Shown: piece after piece, positions 40,374 to 50,146 of the stretch
Layout: each line of letters begins with the position of its first letter
Position numbering within the stretch: the stretch's first letter is position 1
Source: Clostridiales bacterium
Lineage (GTDB): Bacteria; Bacillota; Clostridia; Oscillospirales; Oscillospiraceae
Assembly (NCBI GenBank): GCA_004557655.1
Contig: SFGJ01000003.1
Span: 74,391 to 138,390, forward strand
Direction of reading: 5' to 3'
DNA: 64,000 nt
Position numbers and translations under genes: made by a program
The notes under the pieces: generated by a model
Told to the model about the DNA's origin: nothing
The model's database searches: none
Seen by the model: only the letters and a program-made list of their open reading frames with translations

Positions 40374-41786
40374 TTGGACAGAAAGCAAGTGGTACTATCG
40401 GCGGAGGACACCCTGCGCCAGCGGGAATTTGAGCGGAAAATTGCCGCGCTGCACCGTCAGCGCGGCCAAACCCCTCTTGCCCTGGTGGACACCTTCGGCT
40501 GCCAGCAGAATGTGGCGGACAGCCAGCACATCATGGGCATGCTGCAGGCCATGGGCTGCGAGTTTACTGACGATGCCCACAAGGCCGACATCATCGTGCT
40601 GAACACCTGCGCCATCCGGGACCACGCGGAAAAGCGTGTCTTTGGCAATCTGGGCGCCCTGACCCACACGAAAAAGGAAAATCCCCATCAGATCATCTGC
40701 CTGTGCGGGTGCATGGCCCAGCGGCCGGAAATTGCCCGGAAGGTCCGCACCAGCTACCGCCATGTGGATCTGGTCTTTGGACCCCAGGCCATGTGGAAGT
40801 TTCCGGAGCTTTTATACCGGGTCTACACCCAGCAGGGCAGGGTCTTCTCCGTGGAGGACGAGCACGGCACCATTGCCGAGGATCTGCCGGTGGTGCGGGA
40901 GGGCCGCACTCGGGCGTGGGTGTCCATCATGTACGGGTGCAACAACTTCTGCTCCTACTGCATCGTGCCCTATGTCCGGGGCCGTGAGCGCAGCCGGGAT
41001 ATGGACAAAATCATCGCCGAGGTGCGGGAGCTGGTGGCGGAGGGGTACAAGGAGATCACTCTCCTGGGCCAGAATGTGAACTCCTACGGCAAGGATCTGG
41101 AGGATCCCCGGGACTTTGCGGATCTGCTGCGGGAGCTGGATCAGATCGACGGGGACTACCTCCTGCGCTTCATGTCTTCCCAGCCCAAGGACGCATCCTT
41201 TAAGCTTTTTGATACCATGGCAAAGAGCCGCCATGTGGCGCACCAGCTCCATCTGCCGGTACAGTCCGGCTGTGACCGGGTGCTGCGTGCCATGAACCGA
41301 CCCTATGACCGGGCGCGGTACATAGAGCTCATTACCTATGCCCGGCAGGTCATGCCGGATCTGGTGCTGACTTCGGATGTCATCATCGGTTTCCCCGGAG
41401 AAACGGAGGCGGAGGCCATGGAGACCGTGGACTTGGTGCGCCGGGTGGAGTTTGACGCCCTGTTCACTTTCATTTTCTCCCCCCGTCCCGGCACACCGGC
41501 GGCGAAGATGGACGACCCCGTTCCCCGGGAGGAGAAGCAGAAGTGGTTCGATACCCTCTGCGCCGTGCAAAATGAAATTTCCGCCCGCCACCACGCCTGC
41601 TATGTGGGCAAGACCCTGCGCTGTCTGGTGGACGGTGAGACTGACGACAGCCGCTGGCCTCTTTCCGCCCGCACCGCAGGCGGCAGACTGGTACATTTGG
41701 TGGGCGACAGGTCCGCTCTGGGCCAATATCGGGATGTGAAGATCACAGACAGCAACACCTGGGCGCTCTTTGGCGAGATGGTGTAG
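40374..41786 (+). CDS. miaB: tRNA-2-methylthio-N6-isopentenyladenosine synthase MiaB
   Basis: 470 residues from TTG 40374, seven bases after GGAGG. The UPF0004 domain has cluster cysteines in DTFGCQQN, LNTCAIRDHAEKR and LCGCMAQRPE; the radical-SAM motif CNNFCSYCIVP follows, and a C-terminal TRAM domain ends the protein. It thiomethylates i6A37 in tRNA, acting after MiaA (46418-47365), which lies in the same cluster. The TTG start is noteworthy but the ribosome site is good. Confidence 0.95.
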   Translation: MDRKQVVLSAEDTLRQREFERKIAALHRQRGQTPLALVDTFGCQQNVADSQHIMGMLQAMGCEFTDDAHKADIIVLNTCAIRDHAEKRVFGNLGALTHTKKENPHQIICLCGCMAQRPEIARKVRTSYRHVDLVFGPQAMWKFPELLYRVYTQQGRVFSVEDEHGTIAEDLPVVREGRTRAWVSIMYGCNNFCSYCIVPYVRGRERSRDMDKIIAEVRELVAEGYKEITLLGQNVNSYGKDLEDPRDFADLLRELDQIDGDYLLRFMSSQPKDASFKLFDTMAKSRHVAHQLHLPVQSGCDRVLRAMNRPYDRARYIELITYARQVMPDLVLTSDVIIGFPGETEAEAMETVDLVRRVEFDALFTFIFSPRPGTPAAKMDDPVPREEKQKWFDTLCAVQNEISARHHACYVGKTLRCLVDGETDDSRWPLSARTAGGRLVHLVGDRSALGQYRDVKITDSNTWALFGEMV

Positions 41787-41822
41787 CCGCAAGCATTTTT
41801 CGAGGCAAAGGAGGCGTTTTTC

Positions 41823-43691
41823 GTGCCGATGATTCAGTGTTTAGACCCCCATGTGGCGGATCTCATTGCCGCCGGCGAGGTGGTGGAGCGTCCCGCCAGC
41901 GTGGCAAAGGAATTGCTGGAGAACGCATTGGACGCCGGGGCCTCCGCCGTATCGGTGGAGGTGCAGCGCGGCGGCCTGACCTACCTGCGCATCACGGATA
42001 ACGGCTGCGGCATTGCGCCTTCCCAGCTCCCCACCGCCTTTTTGCGCCACGCCACCAGCAAGCTGCGCCGTGCCGAAGACCTGACCGCCATCGGCACCCT
42101 GGGCTTCCGGGGGGAGGCATTGGCTGCCATCGCCGCCGTGTCCCGGGTGGATGTTTTTTCCCGAGAGCGTGGGGCGGAGCAGGGGGCATCCCTCCATCTG
42201 GAGGGCGGCGTGCCCGACCGGGTGTCGGAGACCGGCTGTCCGGAGGGTACCACCATCTGCGTCCGTGACCTGTTTTACAACACCCCCGCCCGGATGAAGT
42301 TTATGAAGAAGGACACTGCCGAGGGTGCCGCCGTCACTGGCATCGTCACCCATCTGGCCCTGAGCCATCCGGAGGTATCCGTGAAGCTGATCCGGGACGG
42401 CGTGGAGGTACTTCACACCCCCGGAGACGGTCAGCTCCGCTCCGCCGTCTATGCCGCGCTGGGCCGTGATTTCGCTCTGGGTCTGCTGCCGGTGGACGGC
42501 TGCGGCGGAGACATTCGGGTGGAGGGTTTCGTCACCAAGCCCCTAAACGGCAGCGGCACCCGGGGCCGCCAGCTTTTCTTCGTCAACGGCAGATTTGTGA
42601 AAAGCCAGCTTCTCACCGCCGCTCTGGAGGAGGCCTACCGCAACCGCCTGCTCAAGGGCAAGTTTCCCGGCTGCGTGCTGCATATCACCCTGCCGAAAAA
42701 TGAGGTGGATGTGAATGTCCACCCGGCCAAGACCGTGGTGAAGTTTCAGAATGAGCGTGCAGTCTTTGACGCTGTGCACTATACGGTGAAGGATCTGCTT
42801 ACCGCCGGGGAAAAGCCGGCTCCCAAGCCTGCCCGGCAGAGCTTTTACCAGTCCATGACCGTGCAGGAATACAAGGAGCGGCAGATCCCGTCCCCTGCTG
42901 AAAAGAAGCCACTGGGCAGCTATTCTGCCCGCCCCGCGGTGCATCCTGACTCTCCCCTGCCCATCCGTGACAGCGTGCGGTGCATTGCTCCTGCCGCGGA
43001 ACAAAAGAGCGCCCCTGTGGAGGGAAAGACGCCCCCTTCCCCGCCTGCGGTCAAACCCCAAGCCGCCCCGGTTCCCCGGTGCAACACCATCGACCTGCCC
43101 CTGCAGGAGACCATGGAGCGCAAGAGTGCCCCCTGGCGCATGGTGGGTGAGGCGCTGGATACCTATATCATCTGCCAGGACGAGTCGGAAAACCTCTGGC
43201 TCATAGACAAGCACGCCGCCCATGAGCGGCTGCGGTTCAACGCCTTGAAAGAGCGGCAGGAGCCGCCTATGAGCCAGATTCTGCTCCAGCCCCTGGCGGT
43301 GGATCTGGAGGCGGATGCCTATGCCGCCGCCATGTCCCGGCTTTCCCTCCTGGAGGAATTCGGCTTTGTCTGCGAGGATTTCGGCGCCGGCACCCTGCTG
43401 GTGCGGCAGATTCCCTCGGACATCCGCATGGAGGACGCCGCCGCCACGGTGGAGGAGCTGGCGGAGGATTTGCGTCTGGGCCGGGCCGACCCGGCTGTCG
43501 CCCGGGACCGCCTGCTGCAGACCATGGCCTGCAAATCCGCCATCAAGGCCGGGATGCACACCTCCTCCGCCGAGCTGCAGGCTTTAGTGGAGCAGGTGCA
43601 GTCCGGCCGGATCCAGTACTGCCCCCACGGCCGCCCCGTGGCGGTGAAGCTCACCCGTTACGAGATCGAGAAGATGTTCAAGCGGGCGTAA
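41823..43691 (+). CDS. mutL: DNA mismatch repair protein MutL
   Basis: 622 residues from GTG 41823, eight bases after GGAGG. The GHKL ATPase motifs AAGEVVERPASVAKELLENALDAGA, DNGCGI and GTLGFRGEAL are intact; a Pro-rich linker (about 330-420) joins the C-terminal dimerisation domain. That domain has LIDKHAAHERLRFN in place of the endonuclease DQHAxxERxxxE, with Lys and a changed last residue. It couples MutS to downstream repair. It shares an operon with mutS. Confidence 0.95.
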   Translation: MPMIQCLDPHVADLIAAGEVVERPASVAKELLENALDAGASAVSVEVQRGGLTYLRITDNGCGIAPSQLPTAFLRHATSKLRRAEDLTAIGTLGFRGEALAAIAAVSRVDVFSRERGAEQGASLHLEGGVPDRVSETGCPEGTTICVRDLFYNTPARMKFMKKDTAEGAAVTGIVTHLALSHPEVSVKLIRDGVEVLHTPGDGQLRSAVYAALGRDFALGLLPVDGCGGDIRVEGFVTKPLNGSGTRGRQLFFVNGRFVKSQLLTAALEEAYRNRLLKGKFPGCVLHITLPKNEVDVNVHPAKTVVKFQNERAVFDAVHYTVKDLLTAGEKPAPKPARQSFYQSMTVQEYKERQIPSPAEKKPLGSYSARPAVHPDSPLPIRDSVRCIAPAAEQKSAPVEGKTPPSPPAVKPQAAPVPRCNTIDLPLQETMERKSAPWRMVGEALDTYIICQDESENLWLIDKHAAHERLRFNALKERQEPPMSQILLQPLAVDLEADAYAAAMSRLSLLEEFGFVCEDFGAGTLLVRQIPSDIRMEDAAATVEELAEDLRLGRADPAVARDRLLQTMACKSAIKAGMHTSSAELQALVEQVQSGRIQYCPHGRPVAVKLTRYEIEKMFKRA

Positions 43692-43790
43692 GGCGGCACT
43701 TTTCCGAAAAGGAACCATGCCTCTTTTCATAATTTTTCCACCTGCATGGGTGAGATTCGCCGCGCAAGCGGCAGAAAGATGTGACTGTTT

Positions 43791-46385
43791 ATGGCTGAAC
43801 TGACCCCCATGATGAAACAGTATCTGGAGATCAAGGAACAGAACAAGGACTCCATTCTGTTTTTCCGGCTGGGCGATTTTTATGAGATGTTCGGTGCCGA
43901 CGCCAGAACTGCCTCCCGGGAGCTGGATCTCACCCTCACCACCCGGGACAAGGATAAAAATAAGGCGTTTGAGGACAAGGTACCCATGTGCGGCATCCCC
44001 TACCACTCCTCCGACGGATACATCGCCCGGCTCATCGCCAAGGGCTACAAGGTAGCCATCTGCGAGCAGACGGAGGATCCCGCCACGGCCAAGGGCCTTG
44101 TGAAGCGGGACATCATCCGGGTGGTGACCCCCGGCACGGTGCTGGGGGAGGCCTCTCTGGAGGCCGGGCGGAGCAATTTCTGCGCTGCTGTGTGGCTGGA
44201 GGGGGATATGGCCGGCTTCGCCGCCTGCGACATCTCCACCGGCAAGACCCACGCCACCGCCTTTTCGGGGAAAGACGCCGCCGTGCACATGCTCAACGAG
44301 GTGGCCCGCTTTTCTCCGGCGGAGATTATTATGAACGAAACGGCCGCCGAAGACGCGGCGCTTACAACGCTCACGCAGAGCAAGCTCTCCTGCCACCGGG
44401 AGGTGCGCGGCACCCGGATGGAGACCGCCCGCACGCTGGTGGCGGCCCAGTTCGGGGAGCAGGAGCTTTCCCGTCTGCCCCGGGAAAACCCCGCCGTTTT
44501 GCTGGCGTTGGGAAACCTGTTGGGCTACCTGCATGAAACCCAAAAGGGCGATTTGTACCACATTGACACACTGGATTATTACCGCCAGGGTCAGTTCATG
44601 GAACTGGATATTGCCGCCCGGCGGAATCTGGAGCTGACGGAGACCCTCCGGGGCAAGGAGAAAAAGGGAAGCCTCCTCTGGGTGCTGGACAAGACCAAGA
44701 CCGCCATGGGCGCCCGGATGCTGCGCGGCTGGCTGGAGCGTCCGCTCCTTACCGTGCAGGACATCGACCGCCGGGCCGACTGCGTGGAGCGGCTGGTGAA
44801 GGATACCGTCACCCGGGAGGAGCTGATGCTGTCCCTGTCGGGTATCAGCGACATGGAGCGGCTCATGAGCCGCATTGTCTACGGCAGCGCCGGGGGCCGG
44901 GATCTGGTGGCCCTGCGCATGGCCATGGAAAAGCTCCCCGCCATCAAGGAGCTGTTGGCTGCATTTCCCAAGGGGCGGCTGCGGGAGATATACCGCACAT
45001 TAGACACGCTGGACGATCTGGCCCGGCGCATCGCCGACACCTTGCAGGATGAGCCGCCCTTTTCCGTCCGCGAGGGGGAGTTCATCCGGGACGGCTTTCA
45101 CCCGGAAGTGGACCGACTCCGGGGCATTCTCCACGGCGGCAAGGGTCTCATGGCCTCCATGGAGGCGCAGGAGAAGGAGAAAACCGGCATCCGCACCCTG
45201 AAAATCGGCTACAACAAGGTTTTCGGCTACTACATCGAGGTGTCCAATTCCTTTAAAGATCAGGTGCCGGACACCTATATCCGCAAGCAGACCCTCGTAA
45301 ACGGTGAGCGCTATATCACCCAGGAGCTGAAGAACCTGGAGAGCGACATTCTCACCGCCGCCGACCGGGTCGCGGCACTGGAATTTGAGCTGTTCGCGGA
45401 GTTGCGTCTTGCCGTTGCCGGACAGGTGGGCCGCATTCAGGCGGCGGCCTCGGCAGTGGCGGAGCTGGACAGCCTGTGCTCTCTGGCGGCGGTGGCGGTC
45501 AGCAACAATTACTGCCGCCCCACGGTGGACAACTCCGGCATACTGGAAATACACGACGGCCGTCATCCCGTGGTGGAGAAAATGCGCAGCGACGCCCTGT
45601 TCGTGCCCAACGACACCTACATGGGGGAGAAGGAGGGCCGGGCGGCCATCATCACAGGGCCCAATATGGCGGGCAAATCAACCTATATGCGGCAGGTGGC
45701 CCTCATTGTGCTTTTGGCGCAGATTGGGTCCTTCGTTCCGGCAAAGAGCGCCCATCTGGGCGTGGTGGACCGCATTTTCACACGCATCGGCGCGTCGGAC
45801 GACCTCTCCGCCGGCCAATCCACCTTCATGGTGGAGATGACCGAGGTCAGCGACATTCTTCGTGCCGCCACCAGGGACAGCCTCCTAATCCTGGACGAGA
45901 TCGGCCGGGGCACCAGCACCTTTGACGGTATGAGCATTGCCCGGGCGGTGCTGGAATACTGCGCAGACCCCAGGAAGCTGGGCGCCAAGACCCTCTTCGC
46001 CACCCATTACCATGAGCTGACGGACATGGAGCTCTCCCTCCCCGGGGTAAAGAACTATAACATCGCCGTGCGCGCCCGCGGGGAGGAGATCATCTTCCTG
46101 CGCAAGATTGTCCCCGGCGGCGCCGACCGCAGCTACGGCATCGAGGTAGCCCGTCTGGCAGGCCTGCCGGAGGGTGTTATCGGCCGGGCCAAGACCATCC
46201 TCCGGGAGCTGGAGGAGCAGGCGGGCAAGGCACCCGCCACGCTTCGGCAGGAGGACGAGCAGGTATCTCTGGCCGCTGTGGCGGAGGAGGAAGTCCTGGA
46301 CCGGCTGCGCCGGGAGCAGGTGGACACCCTCTCGCCTCTGGAGGCTCTGAACCTGCTGTATGAACTGAAACAGAAGCTGCAGTAA
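43791..46385 (+). CDS. mutS: DNA mismatch repair protein MutS
   Basis: 864 residues. The mismatch-binding domain holds FFRLGDFYEMFG (Phe-x-Glu), followed by connector, core, clamp and ATPase domain with GPNMAGKSTYMRQVALI (Walker A), LLILDEIGRGTSTFDG (Walker B) and THYHELTD. It recognises base mismatches. The ribosome site is weak (AGAAAGAT region), possibly lowering output relative to mutL. The gene order miaB-mutL-mutS-miaA-hfq is a tight run. Confidence 0.97.
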   Translation: MAELTPMMKQYLEIKEQNKDSILFFRLGDFYEMFGADARTASRELDLTLTTRDKDKNKAFEDKVPMCGIPYHSSDGYIARLIAKGYKVAICEQTEDPATAKGLVKRDIIRVVTPGTVLGEASLEAGRSNFCAAVWLEGDMAGFAACDISTGKTHATAFSGKDAAVHMLNEVARFSPAEIIMNETAAEDAALTTLTQSKLSCHREVRGTRMETARTLVAAQFGEQELSRLPRENPAVLLALGNLLGYLHETQKGDLYHIDTLDYYRQGQFMELDIAARRNLELTETLRGKEKKGSLLWVLDKTKTAMGARMLRGWLERPLLTVQDIDRRADCVERLVKDTVTREELMLSLSGISDMERLMSRIVYGSAGGRDLVALRMAMEKLPAIKELLAAFPKGRLREIYRTLDTLDDLARRIADTLQDEPPFSVREGEFIRDGFHPEVDRLRGILHGGKGLMASMEAQEKEKTGIRTLKIGYNKVFGYYIEVSNSFKDQVPDTYIRKQTLVNGERYITQELKNLESDILTAADRVAALEFELFAELRLAVAGQVGRIQAAASAVAELDSLCSLAAVAVSNNYCRPTVDNSGILEIHDGRHPVVEKMRSDALFVPNDTYMGEKEGRAAIITGPNMAGKSTYMRQVALIVLLAQIGSFVPAKSAHLGVVDRIFTRIGASDDLSAGQSTFMVEMTEVSDILRAATRDSLLILDEIGRGTSTFDGMSIARAVLEYCADPRKLGAKTLFATHYHELTDMELSLPGVKNYNIAVRARGEEIIFLRKIVPGGADRSYGIEVARLAGLPEGVIGRAKTILRELEEQAGKAPATLRQEDEQVSLAAVAEEEVLDRLRREQVDTLSPLEALNLLYELKQKLQ

Positions 46386-46417
46386 AACCCAATTGTATCT
46401 GCGAAAGGAGGGAAACC

Positions 46418-47365
46418 ATGGACGATCAGCGCGTCATCTGCGTGGTGGGACCCACCGCCACCGGCAAGACCAAAATGGGCGTGGCCCTGGCCAAGCGCTT
46501 CGGCGGCGAGGTGGTGTCCGTGGACTCCATGCAGATTTATCGGGGGATGACAGTAGGCACCGCCGCTCCTACGGAGGAGGAGACAGAGGGCGTGCCCCAT
46601 CACATGATCGCCGTGGCGGATCCCCGGGAGAGCTGGTCCGTGGCAAAATTCACGGAGCAAGCCGATTTGTGTGTACAGGACATCCTTCGCCGGGGCAAAC
46701 GCCCCGTCTTAGTGGGCGGCACGGGACTTTATCTGGATTCTCTGGTCAGCGGCCGCACCTTCGCCCCCGGTCACAGCAGCGGTGAAACGAGGAAAAGGCT
46801 GCAGGCGGAATTGGCGGAGCGGGGCGTGGAGGAGCTGTACCGGGAGCTTATGGAGATCGATCCCGTGTGCGCCGAGCGGCTCTCGCTGGGGGATGAAAAG
46901 CGCATTCTCCGGGCACTGGAGGTTTACCGCCAGACCGGGGAGACCATCACGGAGCATGATGAGCGCACCCGTGCCCTGCCGCCCAAATATCAGGCGTATT
47001 ACATCGGCCTGACCTTTCTTGACCGGGCGGATCTCTATGACCGCATAGACCGCCGGGTGGACGCCATGGTGGAAAAGGGCCTTTTGCGGGAGGTGGAAGC
47101 CCTGCTGCAAAGGGGTCTGCCGGAGGACGCTACCGCCCTGCAGGCCATTGGCTACAAGCAGTTTTTGTCCGTCCGGCGGGGAGAGGCTACCACGGAGGAA
47201 GCCGTGGCGGAGGTGAAGCTCCGCTCCCGGCAATATGCCAAGCGCCAGCTCACCTGGCTGCGTCGCAACGAGAAGATCTACTGGATAAAGTGGGAAAAGC
47301 AGCCGAATTTCCCGGCCGGTCTCCAAAATGCGACAAATTTTCTCACCGCCCAGGGCTTAGGATAG
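46418..47365 (+). CDS. miaA: tRNA dimethylallyltransferase MiaA
   Basis: 315 residues. GPTATGKTKMGVALAKRFGGE is the P-loop, VSVDSMQIYRGM and the GTAAPTEEE segment follow, then GGTGLYLDSL and AIGYKQF near the C-terminus. It prenylates A37 of tRNAs reading UNN codons, giving the substrate of MiaB. GGAGGG precedes the start. hfq follows 63 bases later. Confidence 0.96.
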   Translation: MDDQRVICVVGPTATGKTKMGVALAKRFGGEVVSVDSMQIYRGMTVGTAAPTEEETEGVPHHMIAVADPRESWSVAKFTEQADLCVQDILRRGKRPVLVGGTGLYLDSLVSGRTFAPGHSSGETRKRLQAELAERGVEELYRELMEIDPVCAERLSLGDEKRILRALEVYRQTGETITEHDERTRALPPKYQAYYIGLTFLDRADLYDRIDRRVDAMVEKGLLREVEALLQRGLPEDATALQAIGYKQFLSVRRGEATTEEAVAEVKLRSRQYAKRQLTWLRRNEKIYWIKWEKQPNFPAGLQNATNFLTAQGLG

Positions 47366-47428
47366 ACCCGGGCGGACAAGCACAAAATCCATCGTCCGCA
47401 CCAATATATAGAAAAAGGAGCAGACGAT

Positions 47429-47662
47429 ATGCAAAAGGCAAATTTACAGGACATTTTTCTGACCAAGGTGCGCAAGCAGGCCGTTTCCGTCACGGTGTTT
47501 TTGATGAACGGCTTCCAGCTGCGGGGCACCATCACGGGCTTCGACAGTTTCTCCCTGGTTCTTGACAGCGACGGCCGCCAGCAGTTTATCTACAAGCACG
47601 CCGTCTCCACCATCGTCCCCCTGCGCCCCATCTCTCTCAGAGAGGAGGACGGGGAGACCTGA
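47429..47662 (+). CDS. hfq: RNA chaperone Hfq
   Basis: 77 residues. Sm1 (FLMNGFQLRGTITGFDSFSLVL) and Sm2 (FIYKHAVSTIVP, the KHA[IV]ST signature) are conserved; the C-terminal tail is very short, as in Gram-positives. It forms a hexamer that binds small RNAs and mRNA. miaA-hfq linkage is the same as in proteobacteria. A ribosome site AAGGAG lies ahead. Confidence 0.95.
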   Translation: MQKANLQDIFLTKVRKQAVSVTVFLMNGFQLRGTITGFDSFSLVLDSDGRQQFIYKHAVSTIVPLRPISLREEDGET

Positions 47663-47678
47663 CAGCGAAGGAGCAGCC

Positions 47679-48893
47679 ATGAGATCCACTCCCATCTTCA
47701 AAATACTGTCCATTGCGGTACTGGTAGCCGTGGTGGTCCTGCTGGGCGTCGAAGGGTACAGGTATTTTTATCGGCCCATAGCCGTGTCGGTGGCCTATAC
47801 GGGGCAGATCACAGATTCTATCTCCGTCACCGGCTGGGTGATCCGGCAGGAAAAGCCGCTGCCCGAGACCTCCGGCACACTGCTGCGTCAGGTACAGGAG
47901 GGGGAAAAGGTCCATGCCGGGCAGACCGTTGCCATGGCCTATGCCGACAAAGGGGCCTTGGAGGTGGTGAAGGAACTGGAGGATGCGGAGATGAAGTTGC
48001 AGCAGCTCCAGTTTGCCCGCAATTCCTATCTGGACAGTGACGCTGCCCTGAAGGTGGACAGCGATATTTCCGACAGTATTTATAAGCTCCGCGCCGCCAC
48101 TGTGGACGGCGACTATTCCACCGCGGGGGACTGTCTGTCCGCCGTGAAGACGGCCGTCTTAAAGCGCAGCTACAGCTATGAGTCTCTGGAGCAGATCGAC
48201 ACGGAGATCCGCGGCACCCAGGCGGATATTGCCTCACTGCAGGGGCAGCTTTCCGGCGCGTCGGCCATAAGGACCGACTCCGGCGGGTATTACAGTGGAT
48301 CCACCGACGGCTGCGAGGAGCTTTTGAACCCGGAGTTCCTAAAGGATCTGACGCCCTCCAGGCTTAAGACCGTCTCTGCCGGCACTGCGGTGAAGAATGC
48401 CGGGAAGATCATTACCGACAGCACCTGGTACTATGCGGCGGACCTGCCGGCGGAGTCGGCCCGGAAGCTGACCGTGGGTCAGGAGGTCACTCTGCGGCTG
48501 AGCATGGGCCTCAAGCAGGACACCCCGGCCTATGTGTATTCCATCAGCCCCGAGGAGGACGGTCATGTGGCCGTGGTGCTCTCCTGCACGCGGTATATCT
48601 CCCAGGTGACGCTCCTGCGCCGCCAGCAGGGCCAGATCCTGCTGCGGGAGTATAAGGGAGTCCATGTTCCCTCTTCCGCTTTGCGCATGGATGAAGAGGG
48701 AAATCTGGGAGTATTCTGCCAGGTCGGCGCCTATGCCTACCGTAAACCCGTGGTTCTGGTGTACCGGGGCGAGGGCTTCTGCCTGGTAGACAGTGCCGAG
48801 GGCGCAGCGGGCATTCGGGTCTTGCGCCAGGGCGATCTGGTGATCTCCACCTCGGAGAAGCTCACAGACGGTATGATCCTGCCGGACAGATGA
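47679..48893 (+). CDS. HlyD family membrane-fusion-like protein
   Basis: 404 residues. One N-terminal span (about 9-28) precedes a biotinyl/lipoyl-like segment (ISVTGWVIRQEKPLPETSGTLLRQVQEGEKVHAGQTVA), a coiled-coil region (about 92-185) and a beta-rich C-terminal half. This is the adaptor architecture of efflux systems, yet no pump gene is nearby. It sits between hfq and yggS-sepF-divIVA, so a role in envelope or division is possible. AAGGAG precedes the start, 16 bases after hfq. Confidence 0.82.
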   Translation: MRSTPIFKILSIAVLVAVVVLLGVEGYRYFYRPIAVSVAYTGQITDSISVTGWVIRQEKPLPETSGTLLRQVQEGEKVHAGQTVAMAYADKGALEVVKELEDAEMKLQQLQFARNSYLDSDAALKVDSDISDSIYKLRAATVDGDYSTAGDCLSAVKTAVLKRSYSYESLEQIDTEIRGTQADIASLQGQLSGASAIRTDSGGYYSGSTDGCEELLNPEFLKDLTPSRLKTVSAGTAVKNAGKIITDSTWYYAADLPAESARKLTVGQEVTLRLSMGLKQDTPAYVYSISPEEDGHVAVVLSCTRYISQVTLLRRQQGQILLREYKGVHVPSSALRMDEEGNLGVFCQVGAYAYRKPVVLVYRGEGFCLVDSAEGAAGIRVLRQGDLVISTSEKLTDGMILPDR

Positions 48894-48932
48894 TCCCGGC
48901 GCGCATATACACAGAATAAGGGAGGAGTTTCC

Positions 48933-49628
48933 ATGTCTATTTCCGAAAACATTGCCGCCATCCGGCAGCAGATAGATTTGGCGGCGCGGCGCAGCGGCCG
49001 CACCGGGACGGATATTACCCTGGTGGGCGCCAGCAAGATGAACGGCGCCGCCGCCTGCCGGGAGGCCATCGCCGCCGGCATTGATGTGCTGGGGGAGAAC
49101 CGGGTGCAGGAGATGACCCAAAAGCTGGCGGAAAACGCCTATGACGGCGCCCCCCTGCATTTCATCGGTCATCTCCAGCGCAACAAAGTGAAGCAGGTGG
49201 TGGGCAAGGTGGCTCTGATCCAGTCCGTGGGGTCTGTTGCCCTGCTGGATGAGATCGAAAAGACCGCGGAAAAGCTGGACATTGTGCAGGACATTCTGCT
49301 GGAGGTCAACATCGGAGGCGAGGAGGCCAAGAGCGGGTTTGCGCCGCAAGAGCTGGAGGAGGCTGCCCGCTATGCCGTCAGTCTGGCCCATGTGCGGGTA
49401 TTGGGGCTTATGACCATCCCTCCGGTGGAGAAGCAGCCGCACGGAAATATGCCGTTTTTCACCCGTATGCGGGAGCTTTTTGTTGACATAAATCAAAAAA
49501 TATACGATAATAAACTAAAGTATCTCTCCATGGGCATGAGTGGAGACTTTGCCGACGCCATCGAGGCAGGCGGCAATATGGTCCGCGTGGGAACGGCCAT
49601 TTTTGGAGCCAGGAATTACAGCAAGTAA
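48933..49628 (+). CDS. yggS: YggS/PLPBP family PLP-homeostasis protein
   Basis: 231 residues with the alanine racemase-like barrel fold. The PLP-lysine is in LVGASKMN, GENRVQEM and HFIGHLQRNKVKQVVG follow, then LLEVNIGGEEAKSGF, MTIPPV and MGMSGDFADAIEAG. It carries PLP and balances vitamin B6 and amino acid pools without known catalysis. It is immediately upstream of sepF, as in most Firmicutes. GGAGGAG precedes the start. Confidence 0.95.
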   Translation: MSISENIAAIRQQIDLAARRSGRTGTDITLVGASKMNGAAACREAIAAGIDVLGENRVQEMTQKLAENAYDGAPLHFIGHLQRNKVKQVVGKVALIQSVGSVALLDEIEKTAEKLDIVQDILLEVNIGGEEAKSGFAPQELEEAARYAVSLAHVRVLGLMTIPPVEKQPHGNMPFFTRMRELFVDINQKIYDNKLKYLSMGMSGDFADAIEAGGNMVRVGTAIFGARNYSK

Positions 49629-49648
49629 ATGCGGGAGGTTGCACAGAT

Positions 49649-50107
49649 ATGAGTTTGATGGACGAGTTCAAGAAGATCATTCATCCCTACGATGATGAGG
49701 ATTATGATTACGAAAACGAAGAGGAATTTCCCACCCAGCGGCCCGGCCGGGAGCCTGCGTTTGAGGACCGAAAGGAGGACCGCCGCGGCAGCGAGGATCG
49801 CCGCAGCAAGGTGGTGAACATCCACGCCACCACCCAGCTCAAGGTGGTGCTGGTGAAGCCCGAGCGCTTTGAAAATGCCTCCGAGATCGCCGACCACCTG
49901 CGGGAAAAGCGTACGGTGGTACTGAATCTGGAGTCTACCAACAAAGATATTGCCCGCCGACTCATCGACTTCCTCTCCGGTGTTGCCTATGCCGGGGACG
50001 GCAAGATCAAGAAGGTTTCCGCAAACACCTATATCATCACGCCCTACTCCGTTGACCTTATGGGCGACCTCATTGACGAGCTGGAGAGCAGCGGCCTGTA
50101 CCTGTAA
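49649..50107 (+). CDS. sepF: Cell division protein SepF
   Basis: 152 residues. An N-terminal membrane-binding helix (MSLMDEFKKII) and an acidic linker lead to the C-terminal core (about 60-150) with VVLVKPERFENASEIADHLREKRTVVLNLE and DFLSGVAYAGDGKIKKVSANTYIITP. It bundles FtsZ filaments and tethers them to the membrane. It lies between yggS and divIVA in the conserved division cluster. Confidence 0.95.
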   Translation: MSLMDEFKKIIHPYDDEDYDYENEEEFPTQRPGREPAFEDRKEDRRGSEDRRSKVVNIHATTQLKVVLVKPERFENASEIADHLREKRTVVLNLESTNKDIARRLIDFLSGVAYAGDGKIKKVSANTYIITPYSVDLMGDLIDELESSGLYL

Positions 50108-50146
50108 CGGCCGTCGGACAGAAACGATAGTACGGAGGGATCATCA

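Noticed and set aside
41823..43691. MutL lacking function because of DKHA in place of DQHA
   Set aside because: All ATPase motifs are intact and a Lys at this place is common in clostridial MutL proteins, so inactivation is not supported.
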